36,438 bases of DNA from the IMG/VR virus record IMGVR_UViG_3300022594_000015, positions 1 through 36,438 of that record. One strand, 5' to 3'. The translations under genes were made by a program, and so were the position numbers. Numbering within the stretch: the stretch's first letter is position 1; every line of letters starts with the position of its first letter. This DNA is from a virus. Under the pieces are notes generated by a model. That model did not search any database, was not told the DNA's origin, and was given only the letters and a program-made list of their open reading frames with translations. Positions 21,829 through 31,372 of this stretch are shown here, in pieces.

Positions 21829-22097
21829 TGCAACCAACAATATCTCAAGCTGTAATGTCTGCTTATTCAAATGTTGTTACTGTGCATACTGATGGAACAT
21901 TTGCAAGCACAAAAGCATTAGATGTAAATGGAAACCAAGTTTCTATTGATGAAACAACTGTTAATAATGCTTTAACAACATTGCAAACAAATTACACAAC
22001 CCAACAAGAAGCTGAAGCATCTGCAAAAGCATCTGCCCTTGCAAAACTGACTGCCCTTGGTTTAACACAAGCAGAAATAACTGCTTTGATAGCATGA
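21828..22097 (+). CDS. small helical tail-associated protein
   Basis: The 89-residue protein has an N-terminal polar part with VTVHTDGTFASTKALDVNGNQVSID and a helical C-terminal half rich in Ala and Gln (QQEAEASAKASALAKLTALG). The ending, [15 protein letters not shown], resembles ends of short phage proteins that chaperone fibres or bind membranes. No firm family is recognised. Confidence 0.55.
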   Translation: MQPTISQAVMSAYSNVVTVHTDGTFASTKALDVNGNQVSIDETTVNNALTTLQTNYTTQQEAEASAKASALAKLTALGLTQAEITALIA

Positions 22098-22408
22098 ATT
22101 ACAAATGGCAAATACTGGAACTAAGCGCAGAGGGTGAATTAATCACCCATGCAAAGTACCATTTAAGCCTGACTGACGGTACAAACACAGTTGATACTGA
22201 GGGCAATTGGTATTTCGTTGATCCTGTGCTTAAAACGCCATTTGCTGAAGTAACTGAGGAATTAGTTGCTGAGTGGATTGAAGCTGACTCTATGCGAGAC
22301 GGCAAAAATGTAATAAAATCAAGATTAGAGGAACAATTGGCTCTGTTGGAACAGGTGAAATCTGTTGTACCTCCGTGGAAACCCCAAGTATTCACGCCTA
22401 ATATATAG
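22094..22408 (+). CDS. conserved small phage tail-region protein
   Basis: The 104-residue protein starts [26 protein letters not shown] and continues with [34 protein letters not shown] and [14 protein letters not shown]. This pattern is common in aquatic phages beside tail genes and may correspond to an assembly factor. ATGA overlap upstream; it ends 8 nt before the gp4-like gene. Confidence 0.65.
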   Translation: MNYKWQILELSAEGELITHAKYHLSLTDGTNTVDTEGNWYFVDPVLKTPFAEVTEELVAEWIEADSMRDGKNVIKSRLEEQLALLEQVKSVVPPWKPQVFTPNI

Positions 22409-22416
22409 GACGAGCC

Positions 22417-23394
22417 ATGACCCAAGCTATAGATATTATTTCCAGAGCGCTAAAAGATATTGGCGCATTGGAAGCAGGGGAGACGCCAACCCCAGAGGCT
22501 GCGACAGACGCTTATGATATGCTTCAAGACTTGTTAGATCAATGGTCTAACGAGAGCATGATGGTGTTTTACAAGAATGAAATCATCTTTCCGGTTACAC
22601 CTGGACAAACCCAGTACACAATTGGCCCAGGCGGTCAGATTGGTGCAATCTTCACAGGTTCAATCTCTGGCAACATCCTGACCGTCACATCCATCCAAAG
22701 CGGTGGTATCTCAATTGGTATGACATTGTCAGGCTCTGGCATTACGGCAGGCACAAAAATACAACAAATGCTGACAGGAGCTGGTGGTAACGTGAACGAG
22801 GCAGGAACTTACTTACTCAACTTTAATTATTCTGCGCCAATTACAAGCGAGACAATCAACGCTTATTACTACCGTCCTTTGTCGCTTAATTCCTGTTTTG
22901 TTAGGATTAACACAAACTCAAACGGTATTCCTATTGTTAACGGTGGCTTAGACTATCCTGTCTCTGTACTTAACATCGAGCAGTACGAGATGATTGGACT
23001 AAAGACGCTTAACGGGCCTTGGCCTAAAGCGATCTATTACGAGCCAACTGAGACTTTGGGCAATATTTACGTTTGGCCTAACCCAAGTCAGGGCGAGATG
23101 CACATTTTTGTGGATCAAATATTCCAGAAATTCACAAGCATTAACGAGACAATCAATCTGCCAGAAGGTTACACAATGGCGCTTAGGTGGTGTCTTGCTG
23201 AACGTTTGATGCCAATGTACGGTAAGGCAAGTCCTACTCAGATTGGTTTAATACAGAAATTCGCTGCCCAAGGTAAAGCCACAGTTAAGCGCACTAACAT
23301 GAAACCGCCAATAGTTTCGACTTACGCGGACAGTCTGCTTGTTGGACGCCAAAAAGACGCTGGTTGGATTTTGTCGGGTGGCTTTTTTAGATGA
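22417..23394 (+). CDS. P22 gp4-like head completion / tail accessory protein with an inserted domain
   Basis: The 325-residue protein matches P22 gp4-type head-to-tail adaptors, with an N-terminal [19 protein letters not shown]...LLDQWSNE helical region, [13 protein letters not shown], and a C-terminal [39 protein letters not shown] block. P22 gp4 is about 166 residues; the excess is partly a beta-rich insertion at residues ~77-149 ([16 protein letters not shown]...) that also occurs in the downstream gp10 homologue. gp4 extends the portal to allow tail attachment. AGGACGAGCC precedes the ATG. Confidence 0.85.
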   Translation: MTQAIDIISRALKDIGALEAGETPTPEAATDAYDMLQDLLDQWSNESMMVFYKNEIIFPVTPGQTQYTIGPGGQIGAIFTGSISGNILTVTSIQSGGISIGMTLSGSGITAGTKIQQMLTGAGGNVNEAGTYLLNFNYSAPITSETINAYYYRPLSLNSCFVRINTNSNGIPIVNGGLDYPVSVLNIEQYEMIGLKTLNGPWPKAIYYEPTETLGNIYVWPNPSQGEMHIFVDQIFQKFTSINETINLPEGYTMALRWCLAERLMPMYGKASPTQIGLIQKFAAQGKATVKRTNMKPPIVSTYADSLLVGRQKDAGWILSGGFFR

Positions 23395-23403
23395 GGACAA
23401 TAA

Positions 23404-25644
23404 ATGCCTGAATTTGGTTTTGTCGGCCCATCTTACTCAGCTCCATCAATCTATCAAGACGATCAAGAAACGATTAATTGGAGACCAGAGATTGATCCCC
23501 TTAAACAACCAGGTTCAAGGGGAGTTGTTGCGCTTTATCCAACGCCAGGTCTCACATCTGTTGTTGCTCTGCAAAACCAAGCACCTGTGCGTGGGATGCG
23601 TACACTTTCCGGTTCTCAACAACTTGTTGTTGTCTGTGGGCCTTACGTCTATTCCCTCACCTCTAACCTAGTCCCAACCATTGTCGGACAACTGACAACC
23701 AGTACGGGTCAAGTCGGAATAACTGATAACGGCACTTACGTCTATATTACAGACGGAACAAATAGATATTCTTGGCGTATTAATAGCCCGTCTAGCGCGG
23801 TATTTACGGCAACCATTAGCGGTACAACTTTAAACGTGACTGCAATCACCAATGGCGTTATTACAACCGGACAGTCTTTGTTTGGTATTGGTGTGGCAGC
23901 GGAAACCGTAATTACAGGCACAGGCACAGGCTCTGGTGGAGTAGGTACTTACACTATTAATTTATCCCAGACCGTATCAACTGCCGAACTGATGAACTCT
24001 GCGCCAGTTGGTGCTGTTTTTACGGGTACGATCTCGGGCACGACACTTAGTGTCACAGCTGTCGCGAGTGGCACAATTTACCCAGGCCAGACAATTCAAG
24101 GCAATAACGTTAGCTCAAGCACCGTTGTGACCGCTTTGGGTAGCAGTATTGTCCTAAGTTATGCCATTACGACCGCAGGGACGGGCTATGCGGTTAACGA
24201 TCAGGTAACTGTAGTTGGCGGTGTTTACGGTGCAACTCCACAGGTTTACACCGTTTCTAGTATAGGCAGTAGCGGAGCTGTAACAGGATTAACAGTTTAT
24301 TCACAGGGTTCTTACACAACTCAGCCTATTAACCCAGCATCCACTACAACGTCCGGAGGCGGTTCTGGGTTGACCTTAACGTTAACCTTTGGAACTGGAA
24401 CGGGTGGAACGGGTAGCTATACAGTCAGCCCAAGTCAGACAGAATCCACATCTGAAACCATGTACGCCTTGAACTTCAGCATTTTGCCAAGTTCAGACGG
24501 TGCGTTTCAAGGCGCAGACATTGTGGATATTGTGGATAACTATTTTGTCTACAACCACACAGGCACACAACAATGGGGCGCGTCTAACATTCTTAGCCCT
24601 ATCAGCCCACAGTTGTCGTATGGCAACAAAGACGGTGCGCCTGATAATTTAGTTTCCCTTATCGTTGACCACCGCGAAGTTTATTTGATGGGTGAGGAAT
24701 CATCCGAGGTTTGGGTGGACGCTGGTACGTTCCCATTCCCATTTCAAAGAATCCCTGGCACTTCTACCCAACACGGTATTGTGGCTAAGTTTAGCGTTGC
24801 CCGTGTGGGTAACTCTTTTGCGTATCTAAGCCGTAACATCCGTGGACAATCTCAGGTTATGTACATGGAAGGGTATATCCCTAAGAGGATTTCCAACCAT
24901 GCTGTTGAGAATACGCTTGCCAACCAACCCGTTTCTGATGCGGTTGCGTTTACCTACCAGTTGGAAGGTCACGAAGTTTACGTCATATCCTTTCCCTCAT
25001 TAGATATAACTTGGGCATACGATATTGTTACTGATATGTGGCACAAGTGGCTCTGGTGTGACAACAACAATCAGTATCACAGATGCCGAGCCAATTGCTC
25101 TGCCGTGTTTCAAAACATGGTATTGGTTGGGGATTGGCAAAACGGTCAAATCTACGAATTAGATCCAAATAATTACACGGATAACGGTCAAAACGTTAGA
25201 AGATTAAGACGTACTCCGCATCTGGTTACAGACTTTCAGCGTCAGTATTTTGAGGAATTACAGATCCAGTTCCAACCTGGTGTCGGCACAATAGCCCCAA
25301 CTACCCAGACGGGTCAGGTGGTTGGTAATAATTTAATCATTTATGTTAACGAAGTTTACACAATTGGCATAAGTGACGTCATTATTATTGGCGTTCCAAA
25401 CCAGTTGACACCAACCCAACCATTTAGTACCCCACAGGCTATGTTACGTTGGTCAAGTGATGGCGGTTCTACATGGTCTAGAGAATACTGGGTTCCAATA
25501 GGTTCTCAGGGCAAATATAAAAATCGTGCCATTTGGAGACGGATGGGTACGGCAAGGGATAGAGTTTACGAAGTGGTGGTGACTGACCCTGTAAAAGCGG
25601 TTATTGTGTCAAGTAACCTAAAGGCATCGGAGGGTGAAAATTGA
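23404..25644 (+). CDS. P22 gp10-like packaged DNA stabilisation protein with nested inserted domains
   Basis: The 746-residue protein matches the P22 gp10 tail hub family. The N terminus is PEFGFVGPSYSAPSIYQDDQETINWRPE, and the later core runs from GAFQGADIVDIVDNYFVYNH through LYPTPG-type and QRIPGTSTQHGIVAKFSVARVG motifs. P22 gp10 is 472 residues. The extra length includes residues ~132-356, with two copies of the FTGTISGTTL domain. The second copy is interrupted by another beta module (GTGYAVNDQVTVVGG...). The hub closes the portal and anchors fibres, so the insertions probably project outward. GAGGA precedes the ATG. Confidence 0.88.
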   Translation: MPEFGFVGPSYSAPSIYQDDQETINWRPEIDPLKQPGSRGVVALYPTPGLTSVVALQNQAPVRGMRTLSGSQQLVVVCGPYVYSLTSNLVPTIVGQLTTSTGQVGITDNGTYVYITDGTNRYSWRINSPSSAVFTATISGTTLNVTAITNGVITTGQSLFGIGVAAETVITGTGTGSGGVGTYTINLSQTVSTAELMNSAPVGAVFTGTISGTTLSVTAVASGTIYPGQTIQGNNVSSSTVVTALGSSIVLSYAITTAGTGYAVNDQVTVVGGVYGATPQVYTVSSIGSSGAVTGLTVYSQGSYTTQPINPASTTTSGGGSGLTLTLTFGTGTGGTGSYTVSPSQTESTSETMYALNFSILPSSDGAFQGADIVDIVDNYFVYNHTGTQQWGASNILSPISPQLSYGNKDGAPDNLVSLIVDHREVYLMGEESSEVWVDAGTFPFPFQRIPGTSTQHGIVAKFSVARVGNSFAYLSRNIRGQSQVMYMEGYIPKRISNHAVENTLANQPVSDAVAFTYQLEGHEVYVISFPSLDITWAYDIVTDMWHKWLWCDNNNQYHRCRANCSAVFQNMVLVGDWQNGQIYELDPNNYTDNGQNVRRLRRTPHLVTDFQRQYFEELQIQFQPGVGTIAPTTQTGQVVGNNLIIYVNEVYTIGISDVIIIGVPNQLTPTQPFSTPQAMLRWSSDGGSTWSREYWVPIGSQGKYKNRAIWRRMGTARDRVYEVVVTDPVKAVIVSSNLKASEGEN

Positions 25645-25856
25645 ACAACACCACCCAAATCCCACAGGCTGCGGTGCTCGACCCTGCGACTAACAGACTT
25701 AGCCGTCCTTGGATGCAATATTTCCTTAACTTTTTGAATTTTAAGGGAGCATCAACTGCCACACAGGGCAATGCGATACTTCCAGATAAACCACAAGGAT
25801 TTATGATTGTGACAGTTGACGGCAAACAGTACAAAGTACCTTATTACAATAATTAA
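25641..25856 (+). CDS. small tail-region protein, TTG start
   Basis: The 71-residue product starts at TTG 25641, which overlaps the gp10-like stop, with GGAGGG about 7 nt upstream. The sequence reads NNTTQIPQAAVLDPATNRLSRPWMQYFLNF..., ending IVTVDGKQYKVPYYNN. Similar short proteins lie after the gp10 homologue in several P22-like phages of aquatic origin. No function is known. The start choice depends on the strong RBS. Confidence 0.65.
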   Translation: MNNTTQIPQAAVLDPATNRLSRPWMQYFLNFLNFKGASTATQGNAILPDKPQGFMIVTVDGKQYKVPYYNN

Positions 25857-25857
25857 T

Positions 25858-26289
25858 ATGGAACTAACAAAAGAACATATTCCAACCCGTGAAGAGATAG
25901 ATCGTCTCCAACAAGAAATGTCTGTGATGCCACAGGCTGAGTTAGAGACTGAACATTACTTTTCTGGTGGGATGTATTGCCGTAAACTGACCCGTCCAGC
26001 AGGCACATTGATTGTTGGAAAAGTACACAAAAAGGATCATTTTTTCCTATGTGCAAAGGGTGAGATTATTGCTTGGTCAGAGGGTGGGATGAAGCATTTA
26101 TATCCTGGCGATATTATTTGCTCTAAACCAGGCACAAAAAGGGTTACTTTAGCCGTAACCGATGCAATTGGTATTACATTTCACAAGACTAATAAGACTA
26201 ATTTAGATAAAATCGAGAAAGAGTTAATAGAACCGGATGAATTGGCGTTATTTAGTGCCAACAACCAGTTAAAAGGGGAATTATTATGA
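25858..26289 (+). CDS. cupin-fold protein in the ejection-gene segment
   Basis: The 143-residue protein shows a cupin-like beta-barrel pattern: YCRKLTRPAGTLIVGKVHKKDHFFLCAKGEIIAW, LYPGDIICSKPGTKRVTLAVTD, with His at KVHKKDH and FHKTN. The N-terminal ~30 residues are helical (PTREEIDRLQQEM). Cupins bind metals or small ligands, and phage copies near tail genes have no settled role. The ATG at 25858 lacks a clear RBS but is preferred to the in-frame ATG at 25816, which overlaps the upstream gene. ATGA overlap downstream. Confidence 0.7.
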   Translation: MELTKEHIPTREEIDRLQQEMSVMPQAELETEHYFSGGMYCRKLTRPAGTLIVGKVHKKDHFFLCAKGEIIAWSEGGMKHLYPGDIICSKPGTKRVTLAVTDAIGITFHKTNKTNLDKIEKELIEPDELALFSANNQLKGELL

Positions 26290-27086
26290 CATGGGTAGCA
26301 GCAGCTATTGGCGGTAGTGCCGTATTAGGTCTTTATAGCGCAAACAAAACCGCTTCAGCAGCGACTAGAGCAGCGGATTTGCAAGCGCAAGCAGCTCAAC
26401 AAGCAGCACAACTCCAACAAGAAAACTTTAATACTATCAACCAAGAGCAAGCGCCCCAACGGGCAGCGGGTTATGGCGCATTAAATCAATTAGGTGCTTT
26501 AGGTTCTGGTACTTATCAAAAATACGATGTAAACGGAAACCCATCAGGTTCTGGTGAAGGTACAGGCTATTTAACCCGTCAATTTGGCGATCAAGACTTA
26601 AACTCAAATTTAGCCCCTAACTACGCATTTCAGCTTCAGCAAGGTCAAGGTGCAACAAACGCAATTAATAATGTTGGTGGTGGAGGTGGTAATGCTGCGC
26701 AAGGGCTGCAACAATTTACACAAAACTTTGCAGGCAATGCTTACCAAAACGCATTTAACAATTTCCAAACACAACGTTCTAATATTTACAATACATTGGC
26801 AGGAATAGCCGGAATAGGTCAAACAGGTCAAAGCGCAGTTAATGCTGCCGGAACAAATGCTGCAACGGCACAAGGTCAATTAGGAGTTGGTGCAGCAAGC
26901 GCATTAGGACAAGGGCAAGTTGGTGCAGCTCAGGCTTATGGTGGTGCTATAAATCAATTAGGCAATAGTGCTACGCTTTGGTCTTTGTTAAACCAAAATA
27001 GCAGTATAAATCCAACAACTTATAGCAGTCCAACTCAAGCCCAAATTGCACAGCCTGGTGGAATTGGCTCTTATTTTCAAGGATAA
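26286..27086 (+). CDS. P22 gp7-like DNA ejection (internal virion) protein
   Basis: The 266-residue protein starts with a hydrophobic Gly/Ala segment (WVAAAIGGSAVLGLYSANKTAS), followed by a Gln/Ala-rich helical region (AADLQAQAAQQAAQLQQENF) and a long Gly/Asn/Gln-rich stretch. This architecture is typical of gp7-type pilot proteins that leave the virion with the DNA and help form the trans-envelope conduit. It has RBS AAGGGG, overlaps the cupin gene as ATGA, and precedes two more ejection-type genes. Confidence 0.78.
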   Translation: MTWVAAAIGGSAVLGLYSANKTASAATRAADLQAQAAQQAAQLQQENFNTINQEQAPQRAAGYGALNQLGALGSGTYQKYDVNGNPSGSGEGTGYLTRQFGDQDLNSNLAPNYAFQLQQGQGATNAINNVGGGGGNAAQGLQQFTQNFAGNAYQNAFNNFQTQRSNIYNTLAGIAGIGQTGQSAVNAAGTNAATAQGQLGVGAASALGQGQVGAAQAYGGAINQLGNSATLWSLLNQNSSINPTTYSSPTQAQIAQPGGIGSYFQG

Positions 27087-27088
27087 AT

Positions 27089-28384
27089 ATGGCTGGATTT
27101 AATTTTTCACCTATTAAAGTAGACGCACCACCGCAAACATCATTAGGCGATATGCTTAATATTGCCCGTGGTGCTCAATCTTATCAACAATCACAAGTAT
27201 TAAACCCGATTGCGGTTGAAAAGGCTAAAGCGGATTTGTCTTTGTCACAAACACAAGCGCAAAAAGCACAGAGAACTTTAGAATATGATGTTGCCCATGC
27301 AAAGGCAGTTGCTAATAATGCTATTGCACAAGCCAATGACGCACAATTATTAAACTTACAAAAACAACAGGCTAATTCAAGTCGTAATCTAATAAAAATG
27401 TTGGATTCTCCAGATCCAATCACGCCTGACAGAATTAAAGATCATGTTGTGTCTACCATGCAAAATGCTGGTGCGCCAGATCAGGCAATTATTCAAGCAG
27501 TACAAGGACTGCCAACTGCAGGGACAGACAAAGAATTAAGGGCATACATTGCAAAACATACTCTTAATTCTTTAACGGCAGAAGCTGAATTAGAAAGAAG
27601 ATTTCCTAGTGCTCAAATGCTTAGTACCGGACAACAAGCAGTTCCTATCACAATGGGCAATCCTAGTTTGGCTATGCAAGCCCCTGGCACTAAAGCTGGG
27701 CCTGCTATGCAAATGGAATTACCACCATCTACACCAACGGTTAGTCCAACTGGTCAACCAGGTTATCTTGGCGCACAAAGCAAACAAGGTTTTGTACCAA
27801 GTGCTTTACCACCAAACGCAGGACTTGGCACAGAAGATATACAAAAGACATTTGCTGATGCTCAAACTGCTCAAAACAGAATTGGTTTATTGCAAAACAT
27901 TAAAGATTTAGCTAATAAATCTTTTACTGGGGTCGGTGGATCTCGCAAAGAATTTGTTACTGGTCTAGCCAATGCAATAGGTATTCCGGCTTTTGAATTA
28001 GAAAAAGCAAATACTGATGTATTGGCTAAAAACTCTGCGTTATTATCTCTTGCTGGTGGCAATACAGACATGGCAAGAACTTTGGCAGAAGCAGCAAATC
28101 CTAATAAGAAAATGAATATTGATGCAATTAAAGAGGCATCTAATCAATTAATCGCTGCAGAACGTCTGAAACAGAAAAAGGCTGAATTCTTAAAACCATT
28201 TGTTAATGATCCAATTGCTTTACAGAATAAGCAACTAGAATTTGCAAAAATTGCTGATCCTAGATTGTTGCAAGAGATGACACCGGAACAAGTAAAATCT
28301 CTTAAACAATCAATGACACCTGATGAGCGTAAAGAATTTGCCGAAAAATTAGCAGAAGCTAGAAGATTAGGATTGATTAAATAA
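27089..28384 (+). CDS. putative ejection protein (gp20-like position)
   Basis: The 431-residue protein has an N-terminal tail motif (NFSPIKVDAPPQTSLGDMLN), a long Ala/Gln/Lys coiled-coil region (residues ~35-100) and helical middle and C-terminal parts (TPEQVKSLKQSMTPDERKEF). It lacks enzymatic motifs. Its place between the gp7-like and peptidase-bearing proteins matches gp20 in P22, which is ejected with DNA. AAGGA precedes the ATG. The stop overlaps the next start by 1 nt. Assignment is by position and composition. Confidence 0.65.
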   Translation: MAGFNFSPIKVDAPPQTSLGDMLNIARGAQSYQQSQVLNPIAVEKAKADLSLSQTQAQKAQRTLEYDVAHAKAVANNAIAQANDAQLLNLQKQQANSSRNLIKMLDSPDPITPDRIKDHVVSTMQNAGAPDQAIIQAVQGLPTAGTDKELRAYIAKHTLNSLTAEAELERRFPSAQMLSTGQQAVPITMGNPSLAMQAPGTKAGPAMQMELPPSTPTVSPTGQPGYLGAQSKQGFVPSALPPNAGLGTEDIQKTFADAQTAQNRIGLLQNIKDLANKSFTGVGGSRKEFVTGLANAIGIPAFELEKANTDVLAKNSALLSLAGGNTDMARTLAEAANPNKKMNIDAIKEASNQLIAAERLKQKKAEFLKPFVNDPIALQNKQLEFAKIADPRLLQEMTPEQVKSLKQSMTPDERKEFAEKLAEARRLGLIK

Positions 28385-30618
28385 TGCCTACACTTGCCGA
28401 ACTTTGGGATTCATCTGATACTGGCCTTAAAGGTGATCTAAACGATCGTCTTGAGCAAGCCAAGGATGCTTATCGTAAACAGTACGGCAAAGAAATGCCT
28501 GTTACTAGCGGTTTTCGCACATACGATCAGCAAGCAGCTTTAGCGTCTAAGCCCAACAAATATCCCGTTGCCAAGCCTGGCACAAGTGCTCACGAAACAG
28601 GTGACGCGGTAGATATTGACCCAAGCGTACCAACCGATTTTTTAAAGCAATATGGACTTCACAGACCATTTGCTAATGATGCGGTTCACGTTCAAGTTAT
28701 CCCAAGCGCAAAAGGCACACAGTCTTTGGCAAGCCTTTGGGATCAAGTTGACGTACCTGAAGAGAAAACAACAACTAAAGAACAGATTTCTCCTACAACA
28801 AAAAGCGCAATTGAAACTGCGTTTAATGCCAAAAAAGAATTAGGCCAAAGGGTTGCTGGTGGATTAGACACACTTTTGGGAATTGTTCCCCAAGCAGTTT
28901 CTGCTGCAACTTATGCAAGCGCAAGGGCAGCCCAAAGATCGCCAGAGGAAGCAACTAAGTTTTCTGAGCAAATGGGTTCTTATTTCCAACCTAAAATTGG
29001 CGAGGCTTTAGGCGTACAAAATACTGAAGCCTACAAACATCCATTAGGTAAAGTGCCTGGTCAAATAGCGGAATATGTAAATCACTTATCTAATGTGCTT
29101 GGATTAACGCCAGAACAAATATCTGAGAAAACAGGTATTCCTGCATCTGACGTAAGAAACATGGCATTTACCGCATCTATTGCTGCGCCAGAAGTTTTGA
29201 GTACCGCAAAAGGTGCATTGCCTGCTGTACAAATTGTCAAACAAGGATCTCAAGTTGCATCTCAATTAGAGAAGCAAATGGCTCAAAAGGGCGTACAAAA
29301 CGCTGGTGCTGCCCAGACTGTAAACAAATCAGTATTGGATCAAGCCATTCAATCTGCAACACCTGAACTTGCTGCCGAACTTAAAACAGTTGCTCCGTCT
29401 GATCTTAATGCAGATGTATTAGCGCGTCATTTAGAAGCAGATTCTTTGCCAATTCCTGTGCGTTTGACCAAAGGACAAGCCTTACAAGATCCAAACCTTA
29501 TTTCCAAAGAAAGAAATGAGAGAGGCGTTAAAGAGCAATATGTTGAGCACTTTAACCAGCAAAACAAAGATTTATTGGCTAATGCCCAAGCGATCAAAGA
29601 GCGCACAGCTCCTAACGTATTTACCACCGATTACGTTGACGATGCAGGAAATGCTATCGGTTTTGTTAATGACATTAAGAAAAACAATATTGAGGCTACT
29701 AGAACTGCTTACAAAGACTTAGAGGCTTTGGGTGGTGGTAAGTTTCCAATTAATGCCAAGACATTTGCTGACAATGCTTTGTCTGCGCTATCCAAAGGTG
29801 AGGAATCAGAGTTTTTGCCTGAAGTGTTTAAGCGCAGAATAGAAGATTATGCAAGTGGCAAAAAAGAAATGAACTTTGACAACTTTGAGAATTTACGCAC
29901 TCAAATATCAAAGGCGTCAAGGGCAACAGATGACGGTAATGTACGCCATGCTTTAAGTGTGGTACGTCAAGAATTAGAAAATTTGCCTATGCCTGGTGCT
30001 AGTGCTGAACTCAAAGCTGCAGCAGACAATGCCAGAAGTTTAGCCAAACACGACTTTGAATTAGAAAGCACAAATGATCTATATAACAAAGTTGTTAACG
30101 GCAAAGCAGATACAAAAGACTTTATACAAAACTTTGTGGTCAGGTCTAAAAATTCAGACTTTACCAATTCCCTTAATCTTTTAAAAGAAAACCCACAAGC
30201 TATTGAGCATTTGCGCTCTGGTACATTGGACTATTTGACAAGAGAGGCCACAGACGCAAGCGGAAACTTCTCAACTGCCAAATTTAACAAAGCCATTAAT
30301 AAAATGGATGTTGATGGTAAGTTAGACGCTTTGTTTGGTGGCGATGCTCAAATGTTGAGAAACTTGGTGAAAACAGGCCAATATGTTGAGGCTAGACCAA
30401 GAGGATCTTATGTTAACGAAGCAAATACTTTTGTTGCAGCAGCTAAAGCGTTGGGAGCTTCAGGATTAGAAAAAGCATTAAATGCAACAACTGCTAATAT
30501 TGTTCCAATTGGCACAATGGGTAGAGAGGCGTTACAAAGTAATGCAATAAGAAAACAAACTAAAGAGGCGCTAAAACCTGGTGCTGGTGTAAAACTTTCT
30601 GATATAGGAAAACCATGA
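28384..30618 (+). CDS. ejection protein with N-terminal M15 peptidase (gp16-like position)
   Basis: The 744-residue protein carries a peptidase M15 (VanY-like) domain in residues ~25-107: TSGFRTYDQQ, then SAHETGDAVDID (His70, Asp77) and VHVQ (His102), the three zinc ligands. The rest is long and helical with Ala/Lys-rich stretches, as in gp16-type ejection proteins. The domain probably cuts peptide cross-links in the cell wall during DNA entry. P22 gp16 is about 609 residues with no M15 domain that I know of, so this may be a fusion. Two LAxLWD motifs (residues ~4 and ~115) flank the domain. Confidence 0.82.
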   Translation: MPTLAELWDSSDTGLKGDLNDRLEQAKDAYRKQYGKEMPVTSGFRTYDQQAALASKPNKYPVAKPGTSAHETGDAVDIDPSVPTDFLKQYGLHRPFANDAVHVQVIPSAKGTQSLASLWDQVDVPEEKTTTKEQISPTTKSAIETAFNAKKELGQRVAGGLDTLLGIVPQAVSAATYASARAAQRSPEEATKFSEQMGSYFQPKIGEALGVQNTEAYKHPLGKVPGQIAEYVNHLSNVLGLTPEQISEKTGIPASDVRNMAFTASIAAPEVLSTAKGALPAVQIVKQGSQVASQLEKQMAQKGVQNAGAAQTVNKSVLDQAIQSATPELAAELKTVAPSDLNADVLARHLEADSLPIPVRLTKGQALQDPNLISKERNERGVKEQYVEHFNQQNKDLLANAQAIKERTAPNVFTTDYVDDAGNAIGFVNDIKKNNIEATRTAYKDLEALGGGKFPINAKTFADNALSALSKGEESEFLPEVFKRRIEDYASGKKEMNFDNFENLRTQISKASRATDDGNVRHALSVVRQELENLPMPGASAELKAAADNARSLAKHDFELESTNDLYNKVVNGKADTKDFIQNFVVRSKNSDFTNSLNLLKENPQAIEHLRSGTLDYLTREATDASGNFSTAKFNKAINKMDVDGKLDALFGGDAQMLRNLVKTGQYVEARPRGSYVNEANTFVAAAKALGASGLEKALNATTANIVPIGTMGREALQSNAIRKQTKEALKPGAGVKLSDIGKP

Positions 30619-31370
30619 GCGTTAATCTTTCACCCATCGGTAATGGATTTCAATTCTTTACCACAACCGGACTACCGTTAAACGGTGGATTGCTGTACAC
30701 CTATCAGGCTGGGTCAAGCACACCGCTAACGACTTACTCTGATAATGGCGGTACGATTCCCAATACCAACCCTATTGTGCTCGGTACAGACGGGCGTCCT
30801 CAAGTAGAGATTTGGTTGACTTACGGCTACAACTATAAGTTTGTTCTTGCCGATTCGTCAAACAATGTTATACAAACATATGACAACATTTACGGCATTA
30901 TTGGTGTAGCAGCGACTAGCGGTAGCGGTGGCGCATACGTTCCTAGCGGATTGATTGCAATTTGGTCAGGAGCAGTTGGTGCTATTCCTAGCGGATGGTT
31001 GTTGTGTAACGGATCAAACGGCACACCGGATTTGCGTAATTCGTTTGTGCTTGGCGCAGGCAACTCTTACTCTGTAGGCCAAACTGGTGGATCAACCGAT
31101 GCGGTAGTTGTATCGCACACTCACACAGCAACATCAACTTCTGTTGTTACAGACCCAGGACACAATCACACTTACAACCAAGCAACAACTACAGCTCCTC
31201 AGTCTGGTAGTTCTACGCAAGTATTTACTGCAAATACAACTCAGAACACAAGCACCGCAAGCACAGGTATTACGGTGGCTACATCGACAACAAACCAAAC
31301 CGCTGGTGTAAGTGGTTCTAATGCCAATATGCCCCCGTACTACGCACTTGCGTACATAATGAAAAGTTAA
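30615..31370 (+). CDS. tail collar fibre protein with HxH motifs
   Basis: The 251-residue protein has an N-terminal beta region (PIGNGFQFFTTTGLPLNGGLLYTY...NNVIQTYDNIYG), like head-binding parts of phage tailspikes, and a phage tail-collar domain: IPSGWLLCNGSNGTPDLRNSFVLGAG (residues ~125-160). The C terminus has VSHTHTATS and PGHNHTYN, HxH motifs that coordinate iron in T4 gp37-type fibres, and ends NMPPYYALAYIMKS. It is probably a short fibre or host-binding protein. ATGA overlap upstream. Confidence 0.82.
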   Translation: MSVNLSPIGNGFQFFTTTGLPLNGGLLYTYQAGSSTPLTTYSDNGGTIPNTNPIVLGTDGRPQVEIWLTYGYNYKFVLADSSNNVIQTYDNIYGIIGVAATSGSGGAYVPSGLIAIWSGAVGAIPSGWLLCNGSNGTPDLRNSFVLGAGNSYSVGQTGGSTDAVVVSHTHTATSTSVVTDPGHNHTYNQATTTAPQSGSSTQVFTANTTQNTSTASTGITVATSTTNQTAGVSGSNANMPPYYALAYIMKS

Positions 31371-31372
31371 TC

